37,918 nucleotides of DNA from Rhizobium sp. (GTDB lineage Bacteria; Pseudomonadota; Gammaproteobacteria; Burkholderiales; Thiobacillaceae). Positions 26,941 to 35,321 of the stretch are shown piece after piece. Made by a program: the position numbers and the translations under genes. Positions within the stretch are counted from its first letter, which is position 1, and every line of letters starts with the position of its first letter. The notes below the pieces were generated by a model, which was not told the DNA's origin, made no database searches, and was given only the letters and a program-made list of their open reading frames with translations. The stretch covers positions 1-37,918 of the forward strand of contig JAIBEL010000005.1 of assembly GCA_019459285.1 (NCBI GenBank). The letters run 5' to 3'.

Positions 26941-27804
26941 ATGCTCAATATCGATCTGCATTGCCATTCCAACGTGTCAGACGGCGTATTGCCGCCCGCC
27001 GAAGTCGTTGCGCGCGCGGCCGCGAACGGCGTGCATGTGCTCGCGCTGACCGACCACGACGACGTGGCAGGGCTTGCCGATGCGCAGGCGGCGGCCGAGG
27101 AAACGGGGCTGACGCTGATCCCGGGCGTCGAGATCTCGGTGACCTGGAGCGGACAGACGGTCCACATCGTCGGCCTGCGCATCGATCACGCACATCCAGA
27201 ACTCGCCGCCGGCCTGCACGGCATCCGCCTTGGGCGCATCGAGCGCGCGCAACGCATGGGGGAGGACCTGGCGCGATCCGGCATCGTCGGTGCGTATGAA
27301 GGCGCCTACGACTATGCCGCCAACAAGCAGATGGTCGGTCGCACGCATTTCGCCCGCTGGCTGGTGGCGCAGGGGCATACGCCCGATATGCGCAGTGCCT
27401 TCCGGCACTTCCTGACGCGCGGCAATCCCGGCTATGTCGAACACCAGTGGACCAGCCTGGAAAACGCCGTCGGCTGGATTCGCGCCAGCGGCGGCATGGC
27501 GGTGATCGCGCACCCTGGGCGCTACGCCTTCAATGCGCGCGAACTGCATCTGCTGCTGGACGCCTTTCGAGCGCTGGGTGGTGAAGGCATCGAGGTCATC
27601 ACCGGCAGCCACCACCCATCCGAATACGGCAAGTTTGCCGACCTGGCCCGTGCATTCGGCCTCAAGGCCTCACGCGGGGCGGATTTTCATGCGCCGGGCG
27701 AGGGCATCGACATCGGCCGCCTGCCCGCGTTGCCGCACTACTGCCAGCCGGTCTGGCAGGGCTGGCCCGAGCTTGAAGCGCATTTTTCCCTTTCCCCGAC
27801 CTGA
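26941..27804 (+). CDS. rnm: PHP-domain 5'-3' exonuclease (RNase AM / YciV type)
   Basis: 287 residues. PHP metal ligands in DLHCHSNVSDG (H7, H9, D14), ALTDHDDV near residue 37, GVEIS near 63, VIAHPGRY near 192 and GSDFH-type GADFHAPGE near 252. E. coli YciV/RNase AM trims 5' ends of rRNA and short RNAs; 3',5'-nucleotide phosphatase activity is also known in the family. 6 nt before yciO. Confidence 0.9.
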   Translation: MLNIDLHCHSNVSDGVLPPAEVVARAAANGVHVLALTDHDDVAGLADAQAAAEETGLTLIPGVEISVTWSGQTVHIVGLRIDHAHPELAAGLHGIRLGRIERAQRMGEDLARSGIVGAYEGAYDYAANKQMVGRTHFARWLVAQGHTPDMRSAFRHFLTRGNPGYVEHQWTSLENAVGWIRASGGMAVIAHPGRYAFNARELHLLLDAFRALGGEGIEVITGSHHPSEYGKFADLARAFGLKASRGADFHAPGEGIDIGRLPALPHYCQPVWQGWPELEAHFSLSPT

Positions 27805-27810
27805 CGATTT

Positions 27811-28434
27811 ATGGCGCAATTCTTCAATATTCACGCAGAAAACCCGCAGCCCCGCCTGATCCAGCAGGCGGTCGACATCCTCAAGCGGGGGGGCGTGATC
27901 GTCTATCCCACCGATTCCTGTTATGCGCTGGGCTGCCACATCGGCGACAAGGAAGCAGCGATGCGGCTGCTCTCGGTGCGCGGGCTCGATACCGGGCACG
28001 ACCTCACACTGATCTGCCGCGACCTGTCCGAACTCGGGCGCTACGCCCAGGTCGACAACGCCCAGTTCCGTTTTCTGAAGGCGCATACCCCGGGCGCCTA
28101 TACCTTCATCCTGCGCGGCACGCGTGAAGTGCCGAAGCGCTTGCTGCACAAGAAGCACGACACCATCGGCCTCCGGGTTCCCGCGCATCCCATCGTGCAG
28201 GCGCTGCTGACCGAACTTGGTGAGCCCATCCTGTCGTCCACGCTGCTGCTGTATGGGGAAGACGTGCCGCTGACCGAGCCCTGGGAAATCCGCGAACGCC
28301 TGGAACACCTCGTCGATCTGGTCATCGACGGCGGCGCCTGCGGCCTGACTCCGACCACCGTCGTCGATCTCACGACCGACACGCCGTCCGTGCTGCGTTT
28401 CGGCAAGGGCGATACGTCGGACTTCGAGGCCTGA
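27811..28434 (+). CDS. yciO: L-threonylcarbamoyladenylate synthase family, YciO type
   Basis: 207 residues with the YrdC fold. QAVDILKRGGVIVYPTDSCYALGC (first 50 residues), LICRDLSELGRYAQV, PGAYTFILRGTREVPKR and IGLRVPAHPIV are YciO motifs. YciO resembles TsaC but is usually much weaker at making the t6A intermediate. Six nt after rnm and directly before the M50 gene, an rnm-yciO pairing common in proteobacteria. Confidence 0.9.
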   Translation: MAQFFNIHAENPQPRLIQQAVDILKRGGVIVYPTDSCYALGCHIGDKEAAMRLLSVRGLDTGHDLTLICRDLSELGRYAQVDNAQFRFLKAHTPGAYTFILRGTREVPKRLLHKKHDTIGLRVPAHPIVQALLTELGEPILSSTLLLYGEDVPLTEPWEIRERLEHLVDLVIDGGACGLTPTTVVDLTTDTPSVLRFGKGDTSDFEA

Positions 28435-28440
28435 TTGCGC

Positions 28441-29145
28441 ATGGAACTCACGCTGATTCAGAAAATTGCCGTGTTCGCCCTGCCGGTGATCTTTGCGATC
28501 ACCCTGCATGAAGCCGCGCACGGCTATGTGGCGCGTTTCTTCGGCGATATGACCGCGGCGGCGGCGGGCCGCATCACCGCCAATCCGCTCAAGCACATCG
28601 ATCCGGTGGGAACCATTCTGGTGCCCCTGGTGATCCTGCTGACCAGCAAGCTGCTGGGCGGCGGGATGATCCTGTTCGGCTGGGCCAAACCGGTGCCGGT
28701 CAATTTCGGTCGCTTGCGTCGCCCCAAGCAGGACATGTTATGGGTGGCCCTTGCCGGACCCGGCATGAACTTCATCATGGCCGTGTTCTGGGCGCTGATG
28801 ATCCAGCTCGGGCATGCCTTGGGCAGCAGTTTTGTCAGCGCGCCGCTGATGCTGATGGGGGCGGCGGGCGTGTTCATCAATGTCATCCTGATGGCGCTGA
28901 ACCTCATCCCGCTGCCGCCGCTCGACGGCGGCCGCATCGCCGTCAGCCTGTTGCCGGTGAAGCAGGCCATGCAATTTGCGCGGCTGGAGCCGTATGGCCT
29001 GTTCATTCTGCTCGGCCTGATGTTCACCGGCATCCTCGGTTACATCCTGTGGCCGCTCATCAGTGTTTTCATCGGCCTGACCGCACTGGTCACCGGCCTG
29101 GATTCCACCCAGCTGGTCGGCCTGATCCAGCTCGTACTGTCCTGA
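28441..29145 (+). CDS. Site-2 protease family (M50) membrane metalloprotease
   Basis: 234 residues, about six membrane segments. Zinc site H23-E24-x-x-H27 (TLHEAAHGYV) and the second motif LPPLDGGR with D162. NPLKHIDPVGT near residue 48 and GWAKPVPVN near 80 are typical of the Rip/FtsH-independent YwhC group. Substrate unknown. The ATG at 28441 is preferred over TTG 28435. Last gene before the heptamer repeats. Confidence 0.9.
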   Translation: MELTLIQKIAVFALPVIFAITLHEAAHGYVARFFGDMTAAAAGRITANPLKHIDPVGTILVPLVILLTSKLLGGGMILFGWAKPVPVNFGRLRRPKQDMLWVALAGPGMNFIMAVFWALMIQLGHALGSSFVSAPLMLMGAAGVFINVILMALNLIPLPPLDGGRIAVSLLPVKQAMQFARLEPYGLFILLGLMFTGILGYILWPLISVFIGLTALVTGLDSTQLVGLIQLVLS

Positions 29146-29151
29146 CCGCCA

Positions 29152-29179
29152 CCACTCACCACTCACCACTCACCACTCA
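29152..29179 (+). repeat. Four perfect copies of a heptamer in front of trpS
   Basis: CCACTCA repeated four times at 29152-29179, or in the register of the dnaJ array ACTCACC x4 (29154-29181). The last unit ends 4 nt before the trpS ATG, in the place of a ribosome binding site. The unit differs by one or two bases from the dnaJ-leader heptamers. Confidence 0.9.
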
Positions 29180-29185
29180 CCCAAC

Positions 29186-30388
29186 ATGTATTCCGATCGC
29201 GTTCTTTCCGGCATGCGCCCCACCGGGCGCCTGCATCTTGGCCACTATCACGGCGTCCTGAAAAACTGGCTGCGCCTGCAGAACGAATACCAGTGCCTGT
29301 TCTTCGTCGCCGACTGGCACGCGCTGACCACGCACTACGACACCCCCCAGGGGATCGACGAGAATGTGCGCGACATGGTGGTGGACTGGCTCGCCGCAGG
29401 CGTCGACCCGGCGCAGGCGACGCTGTTCGTGCAGTCGCGCGTGATCGAGCATGCCGAGCTGCATCTGCTGCTGTCGATGATGACGCCGCTCGGCTGGCTG
29501 GAACGCGTGCCCACCTATAAGGACCAGCAGGAAAAGCTGGCCAGCAAGGATCTCTCGACCTACGGCTTCCTGGGCTATCCGCTGTTGATGAGCGCCGACA
29601 TCCTGATCTATCGCGCCAACCGGGTGCCGGTCGGTGAAGACCAGATTCCGCACATCGAATTCACCCGTGAACTGGCGCGCCGTTTCAACCACATGTACGG
29701 GCGCGAGCCGGGATTCGAGGACAAGGCGCGCGCCGCGGTCAAGAAGCTCGGTTCGAAGAAGGCCCGGCTGTACGAGGAATGTCGCACCGCCTATCAGGAG
29801 AAGGGCGACGACGAGGCGCTGGAATCGGCCAAGGCGCTATTGAACGATGCGCAGAACCTGTCGATGAACGATCGCGAACGCCTGTTCGGCTATCTCGAGG
29901 GCTCCGGCAAGATGATCCTCGTCGAACCCGAAGCGCTGCTGACCGAGGCCTCGAAAATGCCGGGGCTGGACGGGCAGAAGATGTCCAAGTCCTACGGCAA
30001 CACCATCGCATTGCGCGAAGACCCCGAGACGGTCACAAAGAAAATCCGCACCATGCCGACCGACCCCGCGCGCGTCCGCCGCACCGATCCCGGCAACCCG
30101 GCCAATTGCCCGGTATGGCAGTTCCACCTGGTTTATTCGGACGACGCAACTCGGCAATGGGCCACGGCGGGCTGCACCAGTGCCGGCATCGGCTGCCTCG
30201 AATGCAAGCAGCCGGTAATCGACGCCGTGCTGGCCGAACTCGCGCCGATCCGTGAGCGTGCGGTGTATTACGAAGACCATCCCGACCAGGTGCGCAACAT
30301 CCTTGCCGACGGCTGCGAAAAGGCGCAGGAGCTGGCGCGCGACACCATGCGTGACGTGCGGGAATCGATGGGGCTGACCTTCGGCTAG
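29186..30388 (+). CDS. trpS: Tryptophanyl-tRNA synthetase with predicted Fe-S binding motif
   Basis: 400 residues, longer than the ~335 of E. coli TrpRS. Class I signatures RLHLGHYHG (residues 15-23) and KMSKS (265-269), plus DADWHAL-like ADWHALTTHY. Near the C-terminus, C308, C330, C337 and C340 are spaced C-x21-C-x6-C-x2-C (TAGCTSAGIGCLECK), nearly the same as the 4Fe-4S site known in Thermotoga TrpRS (C-x22-C-x6-C-x2-C). No ribosome binding site: the heptamer array abuts the start. Confidence 0.96.
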   Translation: MYSDRVLSGMRPTGRLHLGHYHGVLKNWLRLQNEYQCLFFVADWHALTTHYDTPQGIDENVRDMVVDWLAAGVDPAQATLFVQSRVIEHAELHLLLSMMTPLGWLERVPTYKDQQEKLASKDLSTYGFLGYPLLMSADILIYRANRVPVGEDQIPHIEFTRELARRFNHMYGREPGFEDKARAAVKKLGSKKARLYEECRTAYQEKGDDEALESAKALLNDAQNLSMNDRERLFGYLEGSGKMILVEPEALLTEASKMPGLDGQKMSKSYGNTIALREDPETVTKKIRTMPTDPARVRRTDPGNPANCPVWQFHLVYSDDATRQWATAGCTSAGIGCLECKQPVIDAVLAELAPIRERAVYYEDHPDQVRNILADGCEKAQELARDTMRDVRESMGLTFG

Positions 30389-30399
30389 CAGGCGCCGTG

Positions 30400-30438
30400 C
30401 CGGCAAGGCTGCAAGGAGCCAAATCAAGCTGTTGCCGG
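30400..30438. terminator. Nested hairpin between trpS and a convergent small gene
   Basis: CCGGCAA (30400-30406) and TTGCCGG (30432-30438) can pair around an inner GGCT-GCAAGG-AGCC hairpin. It lies between two genes that end towards each other. No T-run, so a terminator role is only suggested by position. Confidence 0.35.
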
Positions 30439-30447
30439 TCGGCTGCT

Positions 30448-30624
30448 TTACGGTTGATTCACCTCGCCCTTGTCGGTTTTGAGCCTTTCGATCTCTTCCA
30501 CCATTTTCTCGATGAAGATCAGGGCGGCCTCTAGCACGTCTTCCGCCGCCAGGGTCTTCTTGAACACCCCCGCCTTTTTCATGGTCTGATGCGCAGCGCG
30601 CAGTTTCTCGAGTTCGTCTCTCAT
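30448..30624 (-). CDS. Small hypothetical coiled-coil protein
   Basis: 58 residues, MRDELEKLRAAHQTMKKAGV at the start, then FKKTLAAEDVLEAALIFIEKM and a charged end. It is strongly helical with heptad-like leucines and no membrane segment. I do not recognise the family. A GAGAGAAAC leader gives weak support for the ATG at 30624; an upstream in-frame start at 30648 is possible. Convergent with trpS; next to the hemolysin III gene on the same strand. Confidence 0.5.
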   Translation of the reverse strand: MRDELEKLRAAHQTMKKAGVFKKTLAAEDVLEAALIFIEKMVEEIERLKTDKGEVNQP

Positions 30625-30704
30625 GTTTCTCTCTATCCGGATTCGCAAGACAAAAAGAGTGGATCAAGGGAGCGCCATCAGGCATGCAAGCAACGACTGG
30701 CGTG

Positions 30705-31361
30705 TCAGGCCGCATACCCGAGCACGGCGAAATAATGGGATGTGGTGCCCGCCATGACACACAGATGCCAGATCAGGTGGCCGTACTTCAGACGCGAATC
30801 GAGGGCGAAAAAGACCACGCCCAGCGTGTAGGCCAGGCCACCCGCAAGCAGCCAGAGCAAGCCCGCCGTTGGCACGCTGGCAACCATGGGTTTGACGGCG
30901 ACGACGATCAGCCATCCCATCGACAAATATAGACTGGTGGAGAGAATGGGATGGTCGCCCTTGTTGGAGACCTTCAATACGACACCACCTGCGGCAAGGC
31001 CCCAGACAATCCCCAGCAGCGTCCAGCCCCATGTGCCACGCAGCACCCCAAGCGTAAACGGTGTGTAGGTGCCCGCGATGAGCAGAAAGATCGCGGAATG
31101 CTCGATCAGCCGAAACACGCGCTTGGCCTTGCCGACGGGTAAGGCGTGGTAGAGGGTGGAGGACAAATACAGAATGATCACGGTCGCCGCAAAGATGCTT
31201 GCGCCGACGACGAAACGGGCATCGCCGTGCCGTACTGCAGTCAGAATGAGATAAGGCGTCCCGACGAGTGCGGCGACCAGCGCCAGCCCATGGCTGATGC
31301 TGTTTGCGATTTCTTCCCCCTGCGACTGCTGATACCTGGGAGATGCAGACCACGCATGCAC
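30705..31361 (-). CDS. trhA: Hemolysin III / TrhA (PAQR superfamily) membrane protein
   Basis: 218 residues, seven membrane segments. The N-terminal EEIANSISHGLAL, SSTLYHALP with the zinc-ligand His, RLIEHSAIFLLIAGTYTPF and the C-terminal GHLIWHLCVMAGTTSHYFAV are the PAQR motifs; H residues in the first and last of these form the metal site. Members influence membrane lipid fluidity. GTG start at 31361 with AAAGGA 6 nt upstream. 42 nt after the phospholipase D gene, presumably one transcript. Confidence 0.93.
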   Translation of the reverse strand: MHAWSASPRYQQSQGEEIANSISHGLALVAALVGTPYLILTAVRHGDARFVVGASIFAATVIILYLSSTLYHALPVGKAKRVFRLIEHSAIFLLIAGTYTPFTLGVLRGTWGWTLLGIVWGLAAGGVVLKVSNKGDHPILSTSLYLSMGWLIVVAVKPMVASVPTAGLLWLLAGGLAYTLGVVFFALDSRLKYGHLIWHLCVMAGTTSHYFAVLGYAA

Positions 31362-31403
31362 ACAAGATCCTTTCGAGATCTGACTCGGCCTGTCGGGTTC
31401 AGC

Positions 31404-32858
31404 TCATAGCAGGCGTGCCCACACACGTGCGCCAGCTTCCTTCAGACGCGACAGCAGGGAACGGTGTGCCCAATCGGCCCGGGTGATTTGCCGGGATGCC
31501 TGCAAATCCTGATCGAACATGGCCTGCATGCGGCTGCCGAAGTCCTGACCCAGAATCACGGCGTCGATCTCCTGGTTGTTCAGGCGGCTGCGCCAGTCCA
31601 GATTGGTGGAGCCGACCGTGGACCACACGCCGTCTATCATCGCGGTCTTCGAATGCAGAAGGGCATCCTGGCGTTCATAGATCCTGATTCCGCTATCCAG
31701 GAGTTCCTGATAAAACGAGCGCGAGGCATACAGCACCAGATCGGAATCCGATTTGCCGGGCAGCAGCAGCCGCACGTCCACGCCGCGCGCTGCGGCACCC
31801 TTGAGCGCGGCCAATAGCTGCGGGTCGGGAAGGAAGTAGGCATTGGTGAGATAGACCTGGCTTTCCGCGCTCTCGATGGCGGAGATCAGGGTGACGTACA
31901 TCAGGCTGTATGGGTCGGCAGGCGAGCTGCCGATGGCGCGCACGACTTCCCGCCCCTTGTTGCCGAGCTGCGGAAAATAGTTACGGCCGCCCAGCGCATC
32001 GCCTTTCTGCCGTTCCCAGGTACTCATGAACAGCTTCTGGAAATCGGCTACCACTGGTCCTTCGATGCGCAGATGGGTATCGCGCCAGGTCGGACCGTCC
32101 AGGGTATGCCGGGCCTGTTTGCTGCGTGAAGACGAACCTCCGAACGAACCGGCCGAATACACGCTGCTGATATTGATGCCGCCGACGTAAGCGATCTTGC
32201 CGTCCACCACGAGCAGCTTGCGGTGATCGCGTTCGTTGAGCGCCCAGTCCTTGCGGGTTTTGAGCGGGTCGACCGGGTTGTATTCCAGCACATGGGCGCC
32301 GGCATCCACCAGCGGCTGGAAGAATTCCTTGGGCGTGGACAGCGATCCGACGCTGTCATAGAGCAGATTGACCTGCACCCCGGTGCGCTGCTTGACCAGC
32401 AGCGTATCGACGAGGCTCTGGCCGATCTCATCCGGCTCCAGGATGTAGGTTTCCAGATTGATGGTGTCCCTGGCTGCGTTGATCGCGGCAAACATGGAAG
32501 CATAGGTGGCCGGCCCATCCAGCAGCAGTTCAACCTTGTTGCCCACCACCAGCGGGCTGCCGCCCATTTCCTGCACCAGCGCCAGATGGCGTTCAAAGAT
32601 ATGGGTGTCATCGGCACCGAGCTTGAGCCGGGCCAGGATAGCCTTGCTCTGCTGACTGGATAAAGGGCCGTGTGCACCTTCCACCTGAATGGGATGGGAC
32701 GGACGCATGGTCAGGTCGGGATTGATTCTGGGAAGCGAACCACAGCCCGCAAGCAGAAGGGGCGCCATGGCAGCCAGGAGCAGGCCGCGCCGCATCAGTG
32801 CCTGCAGGCGCTGACCGCAAGCCTGTTGCAACCCCGCCATTAAGTGGCATCTTTCCAA
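31404..32858 (-). CDS. Phospholipase D family lipoprotein, cardiolipin synthase-like
   Basis: 484 residues. A lipobox (LLLAGCGS, C39) follows a hydrophobic stretch, so the protein is probably a lipoprotein. Two HKD motifs carry the catalysis: H212/K214/D219 (DHRKLLVVDGK) and H402/K404/D409 (LHSKTAMIDG), each followed by a G-G/S-x-N motif. The closest known enzymes are cardiolipin synthases of the ClsB/ClsC type and periplasmic PLDs. A TTG at 32858 has GGAG 6 nt upstream; ATG at 32840 is the alternative. 105 nt after the Crp/Fnr gene. Confidence 0.88.
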   Translation of the reverse strand: MERCHLMAGLQQACGQRLQALMRRGLLLAAMAPLLLAGCGSLPRINPDLTMRPSHPIQVEGAHGPLSSQQSKAILARLKLGADDTHIFERHLALVQEMGGSPLVVGNKVELLLDGPATYASMFAAINAARDTINLETYILEPDEIGQSLVDTLLVKQRTGVQVNLLYDSVGSLSTPKEFFQPLVDAGAHVLEYNPVDPLKTRKDWALNERDHRKLLVVDGKIAYVGGINISSVYSAGSFGGSSSRSKQARHTLDGPTWRDTHLRIEGPVVADFQKLFMSTWERQKGDALGGRNYFPQLGNKGREVVRAIGSSPADPYSLMYVTLISAIESAESQVYLTNAYFLPDPQLLAALKGAAARGVDVRLLLPGKSDSDLVLYASRSFYQELLDSGIRIYERQDALLHSKTAMIDGVWSTVGSTNLDWRSRLNNQEIDAVILGQDFGSRMQAMFDQDLQASRQITRADWAHRSLLSRLKEAGARVWARLL

Positions 32859-32963
32859 GTCGTTCTCCGTTGTTCTCTATACGCCGATGCCAGACTGGCG
32901 ACGACCTGCCAGTTTAGTGTGCACACCCTGCCAGCAGGCCCGGCTCCGGCCTGCGCGGTGGGT

Positions 32964-33716
32964 CTAGCTGCCGGATTGGCCAAGGACGTGGAAAGGGTCG
33001 CCACGGGGAATGTCCGCAAGCAGGCGATCGTATTCCTTTTTGACCACTGCATAGCATTCGCATACCGCCTTTTCCAGTCCCACCCGGTCGAGCACTTCGA
33101 TCCGTCCCCGGCTGTAGCGGATCAATCCGGCGCGCTGCAAATTCCCGGCGGCCTCGGTCACCCCTTCGCGACGCACGCCGAGCATGTTCGCGATCAGTTC
33201 CTGCGTCATGGTCAGCGAATCCGAGGACAGGCGGTCGAGGCTCAACAACAGCCAGCGGCACAGTTGCTGTTCGATCGAATGGTGCCGGTTGCATACTGCG
33301 GTCTGCGTCATCTGCGTGATCAGCGCCTGGGTGTAGCGCAGCAGCAAACGCAGCACCGGCCCGGCCCGGTTGAATTCCTGTTTCAGCCGTTCCGCTTTCA
33401 GGCGATAACCATGGCCCGCGCTCTGCACCACGGCCCGACTGGGCGTGCTGTCACCGCCCATGAATAGCGAAATGCCGAGGATTCCCTCGTTGCCGACGAC
33501 CGCGATTTCGGCCGATGCCCCGTCCTCCAGCACATACAGTAGCGACACGATGGAGGTGGTGGGGAAATAGACATGACGCAACTGGGCCCCGGACTCGTAC
33601 AGGACTTCGCCAAGCGGCATCGGAATCGATTCCAGGTGAGGAGACAGGCGTTCAAACTCGGCAGCGGGCAGGGCGGCGAGCAGATGGTTTTGCGTTGGGC
33701 TAGGGGGCGTGGCCAT
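32964..33716 (-). CDS. Crp/Fnr family transcriptional regulator (first copy)
   Basis: 250 residues. Cyclic-nucleotide-binding-like beta barrel (about 15-125: GEVLYESGAQLRHVYFPTTSIVSLLYVL, VGNEGILGISLFMGG), dimer helix (TAVCNRHHSIEQQLCRWLLLSLDR) and a winged helix (about 175-225: LTMTQELIANMLGVRREGVTEAA). No N-terminal Fnr-type cysteines. It ends in VCECYAVVKKEYDRLL, a CxCY motif also found in the second copy. GGAG lies 7 nt before ATG 33716. Ligand unknown. Transcribed toward the phospholipase D gene. Confidence 0.92.
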   Translation of the reverse strand: MATPPSPTQNHLLAALPAAEFERLSPHLESIPMPLGEVLYESGAQLRHVYFPTTSIVSLLYVLEDGASAEIAVVGNEGILGISLFMGGDSTPSRAVVQSAGHGYRLKAERLKQEFNRAGPVLRLLLRYTQALITQMTQTAVCNRHHSIEQQLCRWLLLSLDRLSSDSLTMTQELIANMLGVRREGVTEAAGNLQRAGLIRYSRGRIEVLDRVGLEKAVCECYAVVKKEYDRLLADIPRGDPFHVLGQSGS

Positions 33717-33985
33717 CAGTGAGCTCCAGTATTGTGTTCTGGCAATCCCGTAGCGGGGAGCGGGCAAAACAGGGTCGTATGCGGGCAGCGTAGCACGACT
33801 GATCTGGGTGCGACAGCGCACAGACAGCCCCAGGGACAATCGTTAGCCTGAAAATTATGGATGCGTGCTCAGGGGTCATGGATGCCAATTGCCCCGTGAT
33901 GCTTCGACACGTGATGGCATGCTGATATCGGAACGCGATCAACACGCAGCGTGGTTAATCTGACGTTCGAAACAGAGGTGTTCCA

Positions 33986-34201
33986 ATGAAAACGACGAAA
34001 ATGTTTGCAGTCAGTACGCTGACCATGGCGGTGCTGCTCGGTTTGGGGGGGTGTAGCGGGATGTCGACGCGTGACAAGAGTACCGCAATCGGTGCCGGCG
34101 TCGGTGCTGTCGGGGGTGCCGTCCTCACGGGCGGCAGTGCGGTTGGAACGGTCGGCGGCGCAGCCGTCGGTGGCGTCATCGGCAACCAGGTCGGCAAATA
34201 A
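33986..34201 (+). CDS. Glycine-zipper small lipoprotein (OsmB-like)
   Basis: 71 residues. Signal peptide with lipobox LLGLGGCSG (C23), then DKSTAIGAGVGAVGGAVLTGG and GTVGGAAVGGVIGNQVG, two Gly-zipper membrane helices. Osmotic- and stress-induced lipoproteins such as OsmB have this plan. GAGGTG precedes the ATG by about 5 nt. Flanked on both sides by Crp/Fnr genes reading away or toward it. Confidence 0.88.
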   Translation: MKTTKMFAVSTLTMAVLLGLGGCSGMSTRDKSTAIGAGVGAVGGAVLTGGSAVGTVGGAAVGGVIGNQVGK

Positions 34202-34284
34202 GCAATACGCCCCAACTCTCCGGCGCCGTGCCGTTCTGGACCGGCCACCCGCGCCAATGCAGGATGCCCAATCGCTCGCTAGCT

Positions 34285-34989
34285 TCAGGCCTGGTAGCTG
34301 TCCTTGGCTCGCCTGTAGCACGAGCAGGCCGAGGCTTCCAGGCCGGGACCATCAATGATGTCGATGTTTCCTCGGCTGTAGTCGATCAGTCCGCGTTGCT
34401 TGATGGCGTGCGCGGCATGGGTGACGCCGACCCGACGCACGCCCAGCATGTGCCCGATAAATTCATGGGTCAGGTGGAAATGATCCGAGCCTACCCGGTC
34501 GCGTGTCATCAGCAGCCAGCGTGCGAGGCGCGCCTCGACGACGTGAAAGCGATTGCACGCGGCGGTTTGCGCGATCTGAATCATCAATTCATGGGCATAG
34601 AGTCCCACCTGACGCTGCAGGGTCAGGCTATGCCGGAGTGCCTTGCGAAACGGTACGGCCTTCATCCGCATCGCCGTGCCGGCGCCTTGAACCAGCGCAC
34701 GGACCGGACTCATGCTCACGCCCAATGCAAGCGAAACGCCCACCATGCCTTCGTGACCGACCATTCCCACCTCGAGTGCGAGGGGTGGATCGACCAATGT
34801 GAGTAAGGATATGAGCGAGTCGTTGGGAAAATAGACGTACCTGACCACGTCCCCTGGCTCATACAGCACCTCGCCAAATGCCAGCGTGACCGGCTCCAGG
34901 CTCGCCAGCAAGCGCCGGTATTCCGGACGCGAAAGCGCGGCCAGCAGTTTGTTGGAGGCCGGCAGCCAGTTGGTGGCCTGCATCAGCAT
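34285..34989 (-). CDS. Crp/Fnr family transcriptional regulator (second copy)
   Basis: 234 residues, a paralogue of the one at 33 kb: VLYEPGDVVRYVYFPNDSLISLL, VGHEGMVGVSLALG, AACNRFHVVEARLARWLLMTRDR, and HTH TLTHEFIGHML-type LTHEFIGHMLGVRRVGVTHAA. Ends in SACSCYRRAKDSYQA. No Fe-S cysteines at the N-terminus. The start at 34989 has AAGGA 6 nt ahead; the longer frame up to 35172 has a hydrophobic N-terminus unlike the family and is rejected. Confidence 0.9.
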   Translation of the reverse strand: MLMQATNWLPASNKLLAALSRPEYRRLLASLEPVTLAFGEVLYEPGDVVRYVYFPNDSLISLLTLVDPPLALEVGMVGHEGMVGVSLALGVSMSPVRALVQGAGTAMRMKAVPFRKALRHSLTLQRQVGLYAHELMIQIAQTAACNRFHVVEARLARWLLMTRDRVGSDHFHLTHEFIGHMLGVRRVGVTHAAHAIKQRGLIDYSRGNIDIIDGPGLEASACSCYRRAKDSYQA

Positions 34990-35321
34990 CGGATGTCCTT
35001 CATGGACCATCCCAGGCGCGATTGCAGAGGAGTTTTGGAAAATGGCAACAAAGATAAGGCATACCACACAGGCTAAGGAAGGAAACGCCGACCGTCTGTA
35101 CGCCATCGCACGGAAGCATTTTGCAGCGGGAATAGAAAACCGAACGGGTTTCGTCGCCACTATGTTCGACACCGTACAGACGGTATCCAGGTGTTTATCC
35201 TATAAAGAGAGTGTGGTTTTGATTTGGCTGATCGAAAGGCCTGAAGTGTGTGATGTATCCCGACGCACCTACAGTCTGCAGTCATGTCTTTTTGCCTCGA
35301 CATCTTCATGGAGAATCAAGA
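34990..35321. other. 332-nt divergent intergenic region
   Basis: Between the second Crp/Fnr gene and the DUF883 gene. CCTATAAAG at 35199-35207 resembles a sigma-S type -10 for the DUF883 gene but lacks a -35. ACCGT-ACAG-ACGGT (35171-35184) is a short palindrome just upstream of it. I see no gene. Confidence 0.4.

Noticed and set aside
29152..29179. Heptamer array as a CRISPR repeat
   Set aside because: Seven-base direct tandem units without spacers or cas genes.
35171..35207. Full sigma-70 promoter for the DUF883 gene
   Set aside because: Only a CCTATAAAG -10-like element; no -35 at 16-18 nt, so kept as a low-confidence note only.
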